Positions 8,629 through 17,076 are shown, counted from the stretch's first letter. The stretch: DNA of 64,000 bases from an uncultured Clostridium sp. (GCF_947072515.1 NZ_CAMTIG010000010.1:28553-92552), one strand, 5' to 3'. Numbers and translations: made by a program. Notes: generated from the sequence alone by a model not told the origin.

Positions 8629-8761
8629 ACCCACTCCCCATAAAAAACTAATTTTAACTTAATTTAATTTTAACATATTATTAAATAAAAGTTAATATTT
8701 TATAAAATTTTTCTTTTTTTCCTACCTATTTAAACTTTATATTCTATAGTACACGAAAAGA

Positions 8762-8784
8762 TTGGGACTTATTGTAAGTCCCAA
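8762..8784. terminator. Hairpin after oleate hydratase
   Basis: 10-bp stem (8762-8771 with 8775-8784), 3-base loop. On the minus strand it is followed by CTTTT, on the + strand by CCTTTTT. It most likely ends the ohyA transcript. Confidence 0.65.
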
Positions 8785-8816
8785 CCTTTTTAAATTTCCC
8801 TATTTTCAATTTTTTT

Positions 8817-10514
8817 CTAAATTAACCCATCTAATGTTGTATCTTTTAAAAGTTTTTTAACTATTCCTTCTCCTGGTATTTGTCTTCCACAATTTAAAGT
8901 TTTCATAGAATTAGATAATGCACGAATATCATATTGTGAAGGATGCATTTCTGGTGCCACTTTATTAACTTTTAATAGTTCATAAGTTGCCATCATAGCT
9001 GAACGAATAGAATATTCGACTGTAAATACAACATCTCCAGGTATTTCTGAGAATTGTCCTAAAAATGCTAAGTTCTTTGAACCATCTGGTACAACTTTTG
9101 GTCTATCACCTAAAACTCTAGGCATAAACTGTGAAGTTATATATGGCATCATAACAGGTATAACTTTATCAGTTTCTAGTATTTCATCTATATCATTTTC
9201 AAGACCTAAGTGATATAGTAATTCTTTTAATAACTCTTCACCTGTACAGTCAACCATTTTTTTCTTTATATAATTTCCTTCTACATCTAAGAATAATCCA
9301 TATGCCCATAATACAATTACGTCATCTGGTTGAGTTCTAAAATGTGGTTGTCTATTACAAGTTATACTCATTAACCAATTAGAATCAACCATAGTTACTA
9401 CTCCACCAGTAACTGTTTTTCCTGAGTGAGGATCTCTTCCTGTTAATTCACGAATTTTATCTACTAACTTAGAATCTTTACATGTTATAGTAAATGATTC
9501 CCATTTTGATTTATCTACATCACCACAGAATACATCTGGATTACCAAAAGCTTTATCTTTTTCAGCTATATTTTTCCATAGACTCCATACTGAACCTAAG
9601 TCTCTTCTTAATTTTGGTACTGTTTTATTATCTCCCATATCAGAACATTCAGTCATTGATCCATTTGTTATCATTACTACATCATCTTTATTTACATTTA
9701 TTAAAGTTTTTTCTCCATTTAAATTTAAATGAATCTTAGTAACAACTTTTTCAGTTTCTGTTATATCAATATCTAAATCTACAACTTCAGTATTATAAGT
9801 AAAGTTAACATTTTTATCTTTTAAATAATCTGTTAGTGGTGTTATAAATGTTTCATATTGATTATATTTTGGGAATACTAAACAGCTCATATCGCTGAAC
9901 CCTGGAAGAGCGTGAATAAAACGATGCATATAACGTTTCATTTCAACAACGCTGTGCCAAGGTTCAAAAGCAAACATTGATGCCCAAAGGAACCAAAATT
10001 TAGTTTCAAAAAAAGTTTTATCAAAGAATTGTTCAATTGTTATATTGCCTAAATCCTTTTCTGTAGCTAAAAATAGCTTCATCATTTCTTTTGTATGAAT
10101 AGATTCTAATCCTACATTGTCAACTGGAATTTTTTCTCCACAGTTATGAATTAATCTACAATTTGATGAATTTGGATCTGCATCATTTAATTCTTTAAAT
10201 TCATCTAATACTGAGTAACCTGGTTTTTCTAAGGCTGGAATATCTGCAAAAAGATCCCATGTACATTCATAGAACTCTTCCATTTCTCTTCCACCACGAC
10301 ATACATACCCTGTTTCCGCATTTCCTGAACCATCCATAGAGCCACCTTCAATAGAAGATTTTTCTAATATGGTTATATTTTCACCTTTCATATGTCCATC
10401 TCTCATTAAATAAAAGGCTGCCGCTAGTGAACCAATTCCACCACCAACTAAATAAGCTTTTTTGTTTTCTATTCCTTCTGGAATATTAGTTTTATTTCTT
10501 CTATAATTACCCAT
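8817..10514 (-). CDS. ohyA: Oleate hydratase
   Basis: FAD-dependent fatty-acid hydratase (the former myosin-cross-reactive antigen family) that adds water to the cis-9 double bond of oleate and similar acids. The N-terminal FAD-binding motif GGGIGSLAAAF lies near residue 24, followed by GGSMDGSGN; FAFEPWHSVVEMKRYMHRF and the C-terminal FLGQFSEIPGDVVFTVEYS are typical of the family. The length (565 residues) is normal. The start at 10514 has GGAGG eight bases upstream; two earlier ATGs overlap that site. A promoter lies at 10565-10593 and a TetR-type gene is divergent. Family knowledge: the enzyme detoxifies host and dietary unsaturated fatty acids. Confidence 0.95.
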   Translation of the reverse strand: MGNYRRNKTNIPEGIENKKAYLVGGGIGSLAAAFYLMRDGHMKGENITILEKSSIEGGSMDGSGNAETGYVCRGGREMEEFYECTWDLFADIPALEKPGYSVLDEFKELNDADPNSSNCRLIHNCGEKIPVDNVGLESIHTKEMMKLFLATEKDLGNITIEQFFDKTFFETKFWFLWASMFAFEPWHSVVEMKRYMHRFIHALPGFSDMSCLVFPKYNQYETFITPLTDYLKDKNVNFTYNTEVVDLDIDITETEKVVTKIHLNLNGEKTLINVNKDDVVMITNGSMTECSDMGDNKTVPKLRRDLGSVWSLWKNIAEKDKAFGNPDVFCGDVDKSKWESFTITCKDSKLVDKIRELTGRDPHSGKTVTGGVVTMVDSNWLMSITCNRQPHFRTQPDDVIVLWAYGLFLDVEGNYIKKKMVDCTGEELLKELLYHLGLENDIDEILETDKVIPVMMPYITSQFMPRVLGDRPKVVPDGSKNLAFLGQFSEIPGDVVFTVEYSIRSAMMATYELLKVNKVAPEMHPSQYDIRALSNSMKTLNCGRQIPGEGIVKKLLKDTTLDGLI

Positions 10515-10564
10515 TTTCATATCCTCCATTCTTTTTTGAAATTGTTTACTTATCCCTTATTGAC

Positions 10565-10593
10565 ATTATATCTCTCTGGTAATATCATTGAAA
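10565..10593 (-). promoter_or_regulatory. Likely ohyA promoter
   Basis: Minus strand: TATAAT (10565-10570) with a 17-base spacer to a weak -35, TTTCAA (10588-10593). A weak -35 beside a regulator-type palindrome suggests controlled expression. Confidence 0.55.
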
Positions 10594-10611
10594 TAATCAA
10601 TTTAAACATTC

Positions 10612-10628
10612 TGTGGCAACTTGTCACA
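10612..10628. promoter_or_regulatory. Palindrome between ohyA and its TetR gene (possible operator)
   Basis: TGTGGCAA-C-TTGTCACA, a 17-bp inverted repeat with 7 of 8 positions symmetrical, the size expected for a TetR-family dimer. It lies 19 bases beyond the ohyA -35 and 42 bases before the regulator start. Confidence 0.5.
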
Positions 10629-10669
10629 AATATAGAATATTGTGCATTTTTATTAAAGGTGGTGTTTAT

Positions 10670-11236
10670 ATGCAAAGTGTAGTGATTTCAAATATGACAA
10701 AGGAACTTTTCTCTAACGCATTAAAAATTCATATAAAAGTAAAACCAATAAATAAAATAACTATTCAAGAATTATCTACAGAGTGTGGTCTAAGTAGAAG
10801 AACATTCTACAGACATTTTCAAGATATCTATGACTTATTAGAATGGAGTTACCAAACTGAAATTAAAAATAAAATAGAACCTTATATGGATTTTGACCAT
10901 TGGCAAAAAGGTTTATTAGATTTATTTGACTATTTCTACTCTAATAAAGAGACAAGCATTTCAATAATAAAATATTCTAGACGTGAATACTTAGAAAAAT
11001 TTTTAAATTCTATTCTTATGGACTCTATTAAGCCTGTAATGGAACAAGAATCCCATTATATTAATCTTCCTAATGATAAAAAAAATTTCCTTATAAAATT
11101 TTATACTTTAAGTTTTACAACATTACTAATAAATTGGATTGAAGAAGGAATGCAAGACTCTCCTGAGAAAATTATAGATTCTGTATGGAAAATATTAAAT
11201 GGAAGTATTTTACGAATTAGCTCTGATTCTCTCTAA
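10670..11236 (+). CDS. TetR/AcrR-family transcriptional regulator
   Basis: A 188-residue regulator with an N-terminal TetR helix-turn-helix (ITIQELSTECGLSRRTFYRHFQD, residues about 30-52) and a mostly helical C-terminal domain that would bind a ligand. The upstream GTG-started frame lacks a ribosome site; the ATG at 10670 follows AAAGGTGG. It is divergent from ohyA with a palindrome between them. Inference: it controls ohyA and itself in response to a fatty acid or acyl compound, as other TetR regulators next to oleate hydratases are assumed to do. Confidence 0.85.
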   Translation: MQSVVISNMTKELFSNALKIHIKVKPINKITIQELSTECGLSRRTFYRHFQDIYDLLEWSYQTEIKNKIEPYMDFDHWQKGLLDLFDYFYSNKETSISIIKYSRREYLEKFLNSILMDSIKPVMEQESHYINLPNDKKNFLIKFYTLSFTTLLINWIEEGMQDSPEKIIDSVWKILNGSILRISSDSL

Positions 11237-11253
11237 TTCTTTCTTTATAATGT

Positions 11254-11295
11254 AAAAAGAATTTATATATATTAATTTATTTAAAAATTCTTTTT
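11254..11295 (+). terminator. Terminator of the TetR gene
   Basis: 11-bp stem of AAAAAGAATTT (11254-11264) with AAATTCTTTTT (11285-11295), 20-base AT-rich loop, T tail. Confidence 0.6.
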
Positions 11296-11448
11296 ATTCT
11301 TATATCCTTTTCCTCTCAAAGTTTAAATTTTATTTAACATTATGTTAAACGTATACAATTACCTTTGTAATCGTTGTATAATAGATTTATAGAAATACTA
11401 GTATTTCATTTAAGTTATTATAATTTTTTTATTTAAGAGGTGGTTTTT

Positions 11449-11637
11449 ATGAACTTATATAAAGATTTTTTAATGTATTCTTCTGATGACCTTATTAATC
11501 TAGCAAAAAAATCAGGTACTTTTGAAGAAAAACACTTTTATGAATTATTAGTTAATTTATGTTTCTCTAATGATGTTCAAAATTCGATTACAGACAGAAA
11601 AATTGAAACATTAGGTCATATATCTAAAAATATATAA
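11449..11637 (+). CDS. Small conserved-type hypothetical protein (62 residues)
   Basis: The ATG at 11449 has AAGAGGTGG upstream; an in-frame GTG nine bases earlier is part of that site. The product is soluble, mixed alpha, rich in Lys/Glu/Asn, with no cysteines of note and no motif I recognise. A TACAAT-17-TATAAT promoter-like pair lies about 70 bases upstream, inside an inverted repeat (TACAA...TTGTA). A strong terminator follows immediately. The signals make it a credible gene of unknown function. Confidence 0.6.
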   Translation: MNLYKDFLMYSSDDLINLAKKSGTFEEKHFYELLVNLCFSNDVQNSITDRKIETLGHISKNI

Positions 11638-11639
11638 AT

Positions 11640-11670
11640 AAAAGAGGTTGATTTATTTTCAACCTCTTTT
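11640..11670. terminator. Bidirectional terminator between convergent genes
   Basis: 12-bp perfect stem (11640-11651 with 11659-11670), A run on one side and T run on the other. The stop codon of the minus-strand gene (11659-11661) lies in the right arm. Confidence 0.85.
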
Positions 11671-12867
11671 ATTTATTAATTTTCTTTCCCACTCTGTATC
11701 AGACTCGTACTTTCCCCTATTATTTTTTATATAATATTCTAATAACATCTTCTCTTCAATTCTAAGTTTTCTTATAAACTCATCTATTTCATCCTTCCAT
11801 ACGCAATTGTTCAATATTTCTATAAAATCTTCTAAGCTTCTTATTTCATCCCTTACTATAATTAATTTATCATCGACACATTTACAATTATTTATCTCTT
11901 CTATTATTTCTCTCAACTTATCATCTTCCATTTTTTCATTATCTATAAAAAATTTTTCTTCTAAAATTTCTTTTTCAAAACTTAAAAACACTTTATCTAA
12001 ATTATTGTTTCTAACTCCCTCTTGAACCCTAGACACAATATTAAGAGTTACCTTTCTAATATATTCTTTTTCTTCTTCCATTTTTAAATATCTACATATT
12101 TTTTCTGTCCCATTAATCATAATTTCTTCAATATTATTATTTTCAAAAATCTTTAATAATCTTCTTCTTTGAAATTCTGTTACTTCTAATATAAATATAT
12201 CTTCATTTAAAATGGCTAATCCAATTGCATTAGTTAATATTGGTTCAAATATGTTAATCAATAGCCCTACATAATCCTCGCAATAATTTTCTAAAAGTAA
12301 CTCAACCTTTTCTTTCTGAAATTTATTGCAAAATTTATTTTCAATTAATAAACTTCCAAGATATTTTTTTATATACTCAATTCCCAATAACTCTTCTGAT
12401 ATGGGATTTGCAAGTTGATAATCTATACTACATTCTATTTCTTGTGCCAAAAATTTATAATCATACTTCTTAAATCCTAATGCAATTTCTATTAGAGTAT
12501 CTTCATATGATTGATTCTCTACACCTAAATCTTCCTGTATCACATTTTGCAATAACTTCTTTCCCTCTTCTATATCCCTTTCAAAGCCTTTCCATGACTT
12601 CTTTAATTCCTCTTCTAAATCATCAATAACTAATATTTTTCTAAAATCCTTTATCTCTCTTTTTAATGAAAAACAAATAGATTTAAAAAGTTCTTCTCCT
12701 ATTTCTACAGGTACAGAACTACTATCACCCATTGTATATCTCTCTATTCTTTTACCAAGAAGTTCCCATAGCCTTATTTTTATAATTTCTAAATCATCAT
12801 TTTTTATATCTCTTATATTCGTATCATTAAATACTTCTAAATATATATCTCTATCCTCTTCTAACAT
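11659..12867 (-). CDS. Uncharacterised protein, DUF6179-like
   Basis: A 402-residue soluble, mostly helical and acidic protein without signal peptide or membrane segments. I recognise no catalytic motif. Length, composition and its place directly behind a DUF6323-like gene (3-base gap) fit the DUF6179 family, which in clostridia is found paired with DUF6323. This assignment is from memory of gene context and should be treated as tentative. The pair forms a two-gene operon ending in a bidirectional terminator. Tight coupling suggests the two proteins form a complex. Confidence 0.55.
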   Translation of the reverse strand: MLEEDRDIYLEVFNDTNIRDIKNDDLEIIKIRLWELLGKRIERYTMGDSSSVPVEIGEELFKSICFSLKREIKDFRKILVIDDLEEELKKSWKGFERDIEEGKKLLQNVIQEDLGVENQSYEDTLIEIALGFKKYDYKFLAQEIECSIDYQLANPISEELLGIEYIKKYLGSLLIENKFCNKFQKEKVELLLENYCEDYVGLLINIFEPILTNAIGLAILNEDIFILEVTEFQRRRLLKIFENNNIEEIMINGTEKICRYLKMEEEKEYIRKVTLNIVSRVQEGVRNNNLDKVFLSFEKEILEEKFFIDNEKMEDDKLREIIEEINNCKCVDDKLIIVRDEIRSLEDFIEILNNCVWKDEIDEFIRKLRIEEKMLLEYYIKNNRGKYESDTEWERKLINKRG

Positions 12868-12870
12868 AAA

Positions 12871-13320
12871 CTATTCCTTTCTATGTCTAAGCCCATATCT
12901 AGTATTACGGCAAAGCTCTTCAAGATTTGTTCCTGCTAAATATTCTACTGATCCTTGACACATTCCATTAAAATATTCTTTCATAAACTGAATTAGTTCA
13001 TCATCTGCAATTTGCTCCATTGCTTCTCCCTTAAAGAAATAGAAAATATCTTGAAGTTCTTCTAAAGTTTCTTCATAATTTTCTTGCATAATATAAGGTG
13101 AATCACAAAATGCATCTATTAACTCCTTCAGCACTCCATTACCTATTTCCATTCTTCCAGTACTCTTTAAACTTTCAAACCTTTTATTAATTAAATTTTC
13201 AATTTGGTTGTCTGATAAAACTACTCCATATTCCATAGTTAATTTATTGCTTTCTTTTATATTAGATATCATTTTCTGTTTCTGCATATTTTGAATAGTT
13301 ACCATAATTTTTTCTTCCAT
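12871..13320 (-). CDS. Uncharacterised protein, DUF6323-like
   Basis: A 149-residue, all-helical, acidic protein (start at the ATG at 13320, eight bases after AGAGG; the ATG at 13326 is too close). Notable segments are LEELQDIFYFFKGEA and DDELIQFMKEYFN followed by GSVEYLAGTNLEELCRNTRYG, the pattern I associate with DUF6323. It is the first gene of an operon with the DUF6179-like protein. No known biochemical role. Cysteines at the C-terminal side (Cys-Asp, MCQG, LCRN) could be structural. Confidence 0.55.
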   Translation of the reverse strand: MEEKIMVTIQNMQKQKMISNIKESNKLTMEYGVVLSDNQIENLINKRFESLKSTGRMEIGNGVLKELIDAFCDSPYIMQENYEETLEELQDIFYFFKGEAMEQIADDELIQFMKEYFNGMCQGSVEYLAGTNLEELCRNTRYGLRHRKE

Positions 13321-13402
13321 ATACATCACCTCTAACCTATCTTACACCTTCTTTCAAAACCTTTCCAGACTTGATTTTTTGGCAAATTTATGGTAATATA
13401 TA

Positions 13403-13463
13403 AATATAGCAAAAGCAATGTAACCTTAGTAAATATCAAGTGTTACATTGCTTTTGCTATATT
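13403..13463. repeat. Long perfect inverted repeat (22-bp arms)
   Basis: Positions 13403-13424 are the exact reverse complement of 13442-13463, around a 17-base spacer. The + strand continues with a T-rich run (13466-13474). It lies between the DUF421 stop (13526) and the DUF6323-like gene. It may end the DUF421 transcript, but the arm length is double that of other terminators here and the better T tract is on the strand with no gene upstream. Confidence 0.75.
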
Positions 13464-13525
13464 ATTATTTTTTTCTTAATTCTAGACTTTGTTCATCCAG
13501 CTTCAAGGGATAATAAATTATATTC

Positions 13526-14215
13526 CTAGTATTTTATCTTTTGTGATATAACAATTTTTTTATTTGAATCTATTCCAGCATAAAATATTTCAGATATATC
13601 TTTTATTTTATTTTTATTTAAATATTCTTTTAGCCACTCAAAATCTAACCCTTCTGCAACTAAATTTTTTTCTATTAAAATTCCATCTATTATTAAATCT
13701 TTCAATAATCCACTACTATTTACTTCTATATTCATATCATAAGGTGTTATAGCTTTCTTTTCTGCTTTTATTAAAAGAGAAATTTGACCATCACCTTCCA
13801 TTATTGCATATTGAACTTCCTCTAAGTTAAATGTTCCCTTTTCTCTAAGCTTCATCATAAGCTCATCAATACTAACTCTAAGCTTTAATAAATTATTATT
13901 TAGTATTATTCCATCTTTAACTAAAATTACAGGTTTTGAACTGATTATACTTCTTGCCTTAATACTTTTTAAACTTATATAGCTAGTAATTATAGTTAAA
14001 GCTCCAAATAAAATTAATGCTATTATTTCAGATTGTATAGGTGAATCCTTATCAATAACCGCATTAGCAATCATTGATCCCATAGATACTCCCATAACTA
14101 AATCAACAAAATTCATTTTTGAAATAATTTTTCTCCCTATTATTTTACTTAAAAGTAATGCTAACAAAAATCCAATTATACATTTTATAATAGTCAAACT
14201 ATATATATTTCCCAT
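13526..14215 (-). CDS. DUF421 membrane protein (YetF/YrbG family)
   Basis: 229 residues from the ATG at 14215 (ATAGGAG ahead). Three N-terminal membrane helices contain KIIGRKIISKMNFVDLVMGVSMGS, the signature of the DUF421 family, and are followed by the soluble domain with SIDELMMKLREKGTFNLEEVQYAIMEGDGQISLL, the most conserved part of the family. The C-terminal extension (to residue 229) is a small extra domain. Family knowledge: YetF-type proteins are abundant in sporulating Firmicutes and germinant/envelope functions are known only for some members. Here it is monocistronic. Confidence 0.85.
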   Translation of the reverse strand: MGNIYSLTIIKCIIGFLLALLLSKIIGRKIISKMNFVDLVMGVSMGSMIANAVIDKDSPIQSEIIALILFGALTIITSYISLKSIKARSIISSKPVILVKDGIILNNNLLKLRVSIDELMMKLREKGTFNLEEVQYAIMEGDGQISLLIKAEKKAITPYDMNIEVNSSGLLKDLIIDGILIEKNLVAEGLDFEWLKEYLNKNKIKDISEIFYAGIDSNKKIVISQKIKY

Positions 14216-14408
14216 TTTTATAACTCCTATAATTATATTATCTTTTAGTATAAACAATCGTCTTATTATTATGCTGAATTTAATATCACTTTCTATTTTT
14301 CTTTAATTAAAATTAATTCATTTATAATATTTACTATTAAATTAATTTTATTTTAATCTTATTTAAATCTTTAATTTAATTTTTCTTATTTTAACAAATA
14401 AAATAAAT

Positions 14409-14439
14409 CCTTTATAATAAAAATATCTTATTATAAAGG
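14409..14439 (+). promoter_or_regulatory. Hairpin that covers part of a Shine-Dalgarno site
   Basis: 12-bp perfect inverted repeat (14409-14420 with 14428-14439, 7-base loop). The right arm ends in the GG of AAAGGAG (14435-14441), the ribosome site of the gene at 14451, so the folded RNA would hide it. Confidence 0.55.
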
Positions 14440-14450
14440 AGCATTATCAT

Positions 14451-14867
14451 ATGAATAAACTATCTATTTTAATGATAATTTTATCATTAATTTTAATTAT
14501 AAGTTTTATTAAATACAAAAAGAAAATGGATATTATTACAAAAATAGCTTCTAGTCTTTTATTTTTAGGAATAACTTTATCTATTTTCTTTTCAAAAGGA
14601 ATCTTCTTTTCTCTTAGTCAAAGTTTCACTTCATTAGGAATAATCCTATATCTTTCAAATTTTTTATTAAAACCTGTAAACTATAAATTTACAAAACTTA
14701 ATGGCTCAAGAAAATTTTCTCTAATCTTAATGCTTACGTTTTTTATTTTTATAGGTTTCTCAAGCTATCTTCCAACCTTTATTCTACCTTATCTATTAAT
14801 CGGAGGTCCTATTCTTTTACCTTTCATACTTATCTTTATCTACCTAAAATGTATGAAACATGAATAG
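14451..14867 (+). CDS. Hypothetical four-helix membrane protein
   Basis: 138 residues with hydrophobic segments at about 5-20, 33-47, 53-70 and 90-130 (the last probably two helices) and short Lys-rich loops. I do not recognise a family. The start follows AAAGGAG, which is partly sequestered in a hairpin. A terminator begins at the stop codon. Solo gene between two divergently or independently transcribed neighbours. Confidence 0.65.
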   Translation: MNKLSILMIILSLILIISFIKYKKKMDIITKIASSLLFLGITLSIFFSKGIFFSLSQSFTSLGIILYLSNFLLKPVNYKFTKLNGSRKFSLILMLTFFIFIGFSSYLPTFILPYLLIGGPILLPFILIFIYLKCMKHE

Positions 14868-14898
14868 AGAGTATTAAATCTACATTTAATACTCTCTA
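14865..14898 (+). terminator. Terminator overlapping the stop codon at 14867
   Basis: 15-bp perfect stem (14865-14879 with 14884-14898), 4-base loop, then TTTCATTTTT. The left arm includes the TAG stop. Confidence 0.85.
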
Positions 14899-15007
14899 TT
14901 TCATTTTTCTATTAAATAAATTTTTCACTTTATATTTCCTTTATTCATTATCATTTCTATTTTATAGGTTAAAATAATACTAAAATAAAATTTAAAGGAG
15001 AGTTATT

Positions 15008-15562
15008 ATGAGTGACCATAAATTTGATGTAAAAAAACTTGAAAAATTAAATAATCCTAAAAGGTTAGATGCTTTAGACTTAGATCTTTTGATAAAAAAT
15101 CTAGATTTACCTAAAAATAGTACTTTAGTTGATATTGGTACTGGGACTGGATTTTTTGCCCAAGCTATATTAGATAAATTACCATCTTCAACATGTATTG
15201 GATTTGATATTTCACAAGACATGTTAAACTGGACCACAGAAAATATAGTACCTAAATTAAATTCTAGATACAGTGTTAAGTTAATGCCAGAAAATGAAAT
15301 TCCAGCTAAAGATAATTCTGCTGATCTTGTATTTATGATTGCAGTTTATCATGAACTTCTTAATCCTGAAATCTTATTAAAAGAAGTGAAAAGAATCTTA
15401 AAGCCTACAGGAAAACTATTAATATGTGACTGGAAGGAAGGCTCTCATCATCATTTTGTAAAAAAAGATGATATTTTAAAAACTTTAGATCAAACAAACT
15501 TTAAAAATATAAAAGAAATCAATGCATCTGAACCTTTTTTATGCTTAATTTCTTCACTATAA
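15008..15562 (+). CDS. Class I SAM-dependent methyltransferase
   Basis: 184-residue protein with the Rossmann-type SAM site VDIGTGTGFFAQ (motif I, about residues 41-52), an acidic residue after strand 2 (GFDIS), and the later motif DLVFMIAVYHELLNPEILLKEVKRILKPTGKLLICDW, all typical of ubiE/COQ5-like small methyltransferases. The substrate cannot be told. The HEL and HHH positions might bind a metal. Preceded by AAAGGAG, followed by a terminator; a single-gene transcript. Confidence 0.85.
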   Translation: MSDHKFDVKKLEKLNNPKRLDALDLDLLIKNLDLPKNSTLVDIGTGTGFFAQAILDKLPSSTCIGFDISQDMLNWTTENIVPKLNSRYSVKLMPENEIPAKDNSADLVFMIAVYHELLNPEILLKEVKRILKPTGKLLICDWKEGSHHHFVKKDDILKTLDQTNFKNIKEINASEPFLCLISSL

Positions 15563-15563
15563 A

Positions 15564-15592
15564 AATAAAGCTAGGAATTTCCTAGCTTTATT
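15564..15592 (+). terminator. Terminator of the methyltransferase gene
   Basis: 13-bp perfect stem (15564-15576 with 15580-15592), 3-base loop, T-rich tail. It also stands before the end of the small minus-strand gene and may serve both. Confidence 0.85.
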
Positions 15593-15599
15593 CTTTATT

Positions 15600-15722
15600 T
15601 CATAGATTTTTAATTTTATATTTCTTCATTGCTAAATAACCAATATATACTATTCCAAGAATGATTCCACATCCTAGTACCTCTCCAATTCCATAAGCAA
15701 ATGAATTTAAAATAGTACTCAT
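15600..15722 (-). CDS. 40-residue single-helix membrane peptide
   Basis: A short gene with an excellent start: AGGAGG eight bases before the ATG at 15722. The peptide begins MSTILNSFAYGIGEVLG, has one glycine-rich hydrophobic helix (about residues 9-31, GCGIILGIVYIGYLA) and a basic tail (KKYKIKNL). The hairpin at 15564-15592 follows its stop within 8 bases. Size and layout match small clostridial membrane peptides; toxin, regulator of a membrane complex or sporulation peptide are all possible. I do not recognise a family. Confidence 0.6.
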   Translation of the reverse strand: MSTILNSFAYGIGEVLGCGIILGIVYIGYLAMKKYKIKNL

Positions 15723-15847
15723 ATTTCATTCCTCCTATCCAATAAAGACTTCATTTTAATATATAAATTATATCATCCTAATTTACAATAAATTGGATTT
15801 ATATTTAATATTTTCTATTTATTAATATTTATACCTATATAAATTAT

Positions 15848-16489
15848 TTAATATAAGTATAGAAGCTCTTTAGATATTTTCCCATATACAAAAGTGCATT
15901 CTCTTTCTACTCTAAATCTATATAAATCTCTTTCTTCACATGTTAAAATTACTTCTTTTTTATTAACATAATCTATTACACTAACATAATATAAATCTTC
16001 TCTATTTTTTCTCCCTTGTCTTCCTATACCATTACATACACCTGTTATTTTAGTGTAATTTTTAAATACCCTATCTACACCATTAAACATTTCTTTATCT
16101 GCAATTATCATACCTATTATTAATGGAAGCACTGCATCTTTTACTCCAACTATAAGTAGTATTAAAAAAAATAAATTCCAATTACCTGAAAACTTATTTT
16201 TGCCTTCTAAATAATTATTAATTCTAAGTTTTTCCCCTTCTCCTAGCGATTCACTTTTCCCATTTAAAATCCAAAATACATTAATATCTCTACTATCTAT
16301 ATTTCTATTATCATTTGTTATTTCTGAAGAAAGCTCACTTACAGAAAATATTGTTACAAAAAATGGTATCATATATAATTCTTCATTTCTATATATTAAT
16401 CTATCTATTATAAATACTATTAAAAATACTACTCCTATTTTCATCCCCATTTGCATTTTCCATCTCTTTGAAAATTTTCTTTCCCACAT
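15848..16489 (-). CDS. Hypothetical membrane protein
   Basis: 213 residues from the ATG at 16489 (AGAGGTG ahead; a GTG nine bases earlier is part of that site). A basic N-terminus precedes hydrophobic segments at about 20-35, 41-53 and 105-130. The C-terminal 80 residues are soluble and beta-rich (YYVSVIDYVNKKEVILTC). No family recognised. Single gene. Confidence 0.55.
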   Translation of the reverse strand: MWERKFSKRWKMQMGMKIGVVFLIVFIIDRLIYRNEELYMIPFFVTIFSVSELSSEITNDNRNIDSRDINVFWILNGKSESLGEGEKLRINNYLEGKNKFSGNWNLFFLILLIVGVKDAVLPLIIGMIIADKEMFNGVDRVFKNYTKITGVCNGIGRQGRKNREDLYYVSVIDYVNKKEVILTCEERDLYRFRVERECTFVYGKISKELLYLY

Positions 16490-16634
16490 TTCTCTCACCT
16501 CTCATCCTTATAATACCATTTAATTTAATATTTGTAAACTCTTTATATAGTATTAAATATCTTTTATACCATTTTTATTTAATTGAATATATTATAAATA
16601 ATAGTCTAATAAAGGTGCTAACTATGAGAAATAA

Positions 16635-16666
16635 AAAAAAGAATCAAATAATTTTGATTCTTTTTT
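16635..16666. terminator. Bidirectional terminator after the Nudix gene
   Basis: GAATCAAA (16641-16648) pairs with TTTGATTC (16653-16660), extended by A run and T run on the two sides. Lies 9 bases beyond the Nudix stop. Confidence 0.75.
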
Positions 16667-16674
16667 CATTCCTT

Positions 16675-17061
16675 TTATTTTAATTTTTTTAAAGGCTCTA
16701 TTACTGCTATATCCGCTGGAACCCACTTTTGATTTTCTAATTTATCAAAAGTAACCCATTTAACCTTATTATGTGCATTTAATTTTAGCTCTCCTCCTAT
16801 TACTTCGCATAGGAAGCAATCCATAGAAAGATGGAATGTATCATAATCATATTCTACTTTAGTTACAAAATCTGAAACCTTTATATCTAATTCAAGTTCT
16901 TCTTTTATTTCGCGAATAAGAGCTTCTTCTTTTGATTCTCCATCTTCAATCTTTCCACCTGGGAATTCCCACATATCTATAAATTCTCCATATCCTCTAC
17001 GTGTTATAAATATCTCATCTTCTTTTCTTATAATAGCTGCTACTACGTTTATAGTTTTCAT
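16675..17061 (-). CDS. Nudix hydrolase, MutT-like nucleotide pyrophosphatase
   Basis: 128 residues. The Nudix box G36-x5-E42-x7-R50-E51-I-x-E54-E55 is complete in its catalytic residues; the last Gly of the consensus is Glu57. The RRGYGEFIDMWEFPGGK lead-in is the pattern of (deoxy)nucleoside-triphosphate pyrophosphohydrolases related to MutT, which clean oxidised nucleotides. The gene lies 15 bases behind the PLD-helicase-DUF3427 gene and has its own GGAGG site, so it is the last gene of that operon. Confidence 0.88.
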   Translation of the reverse strand: MKTINVVAAIIRKEDEIFITRRGYGEFIDMWEFPGGKIEDGESKEEALIREIKEELELDIKVSDFVTKVEYDYDTFHLSMDCFLCEVIGGELKLNAHNKVKWVTFDKLENQKWVPADIAVIEPLKKLK

Positions 17062-17076
17062 TTTTCTTCCTCCGTT

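Noticed and set aside
16618..16683. Short + strand frame through the Nudix terminator
   Set aside because: It runs through a hairpin with A and T runs; Lys then Ile/Leu/Phe text is the product of the terminator itself.
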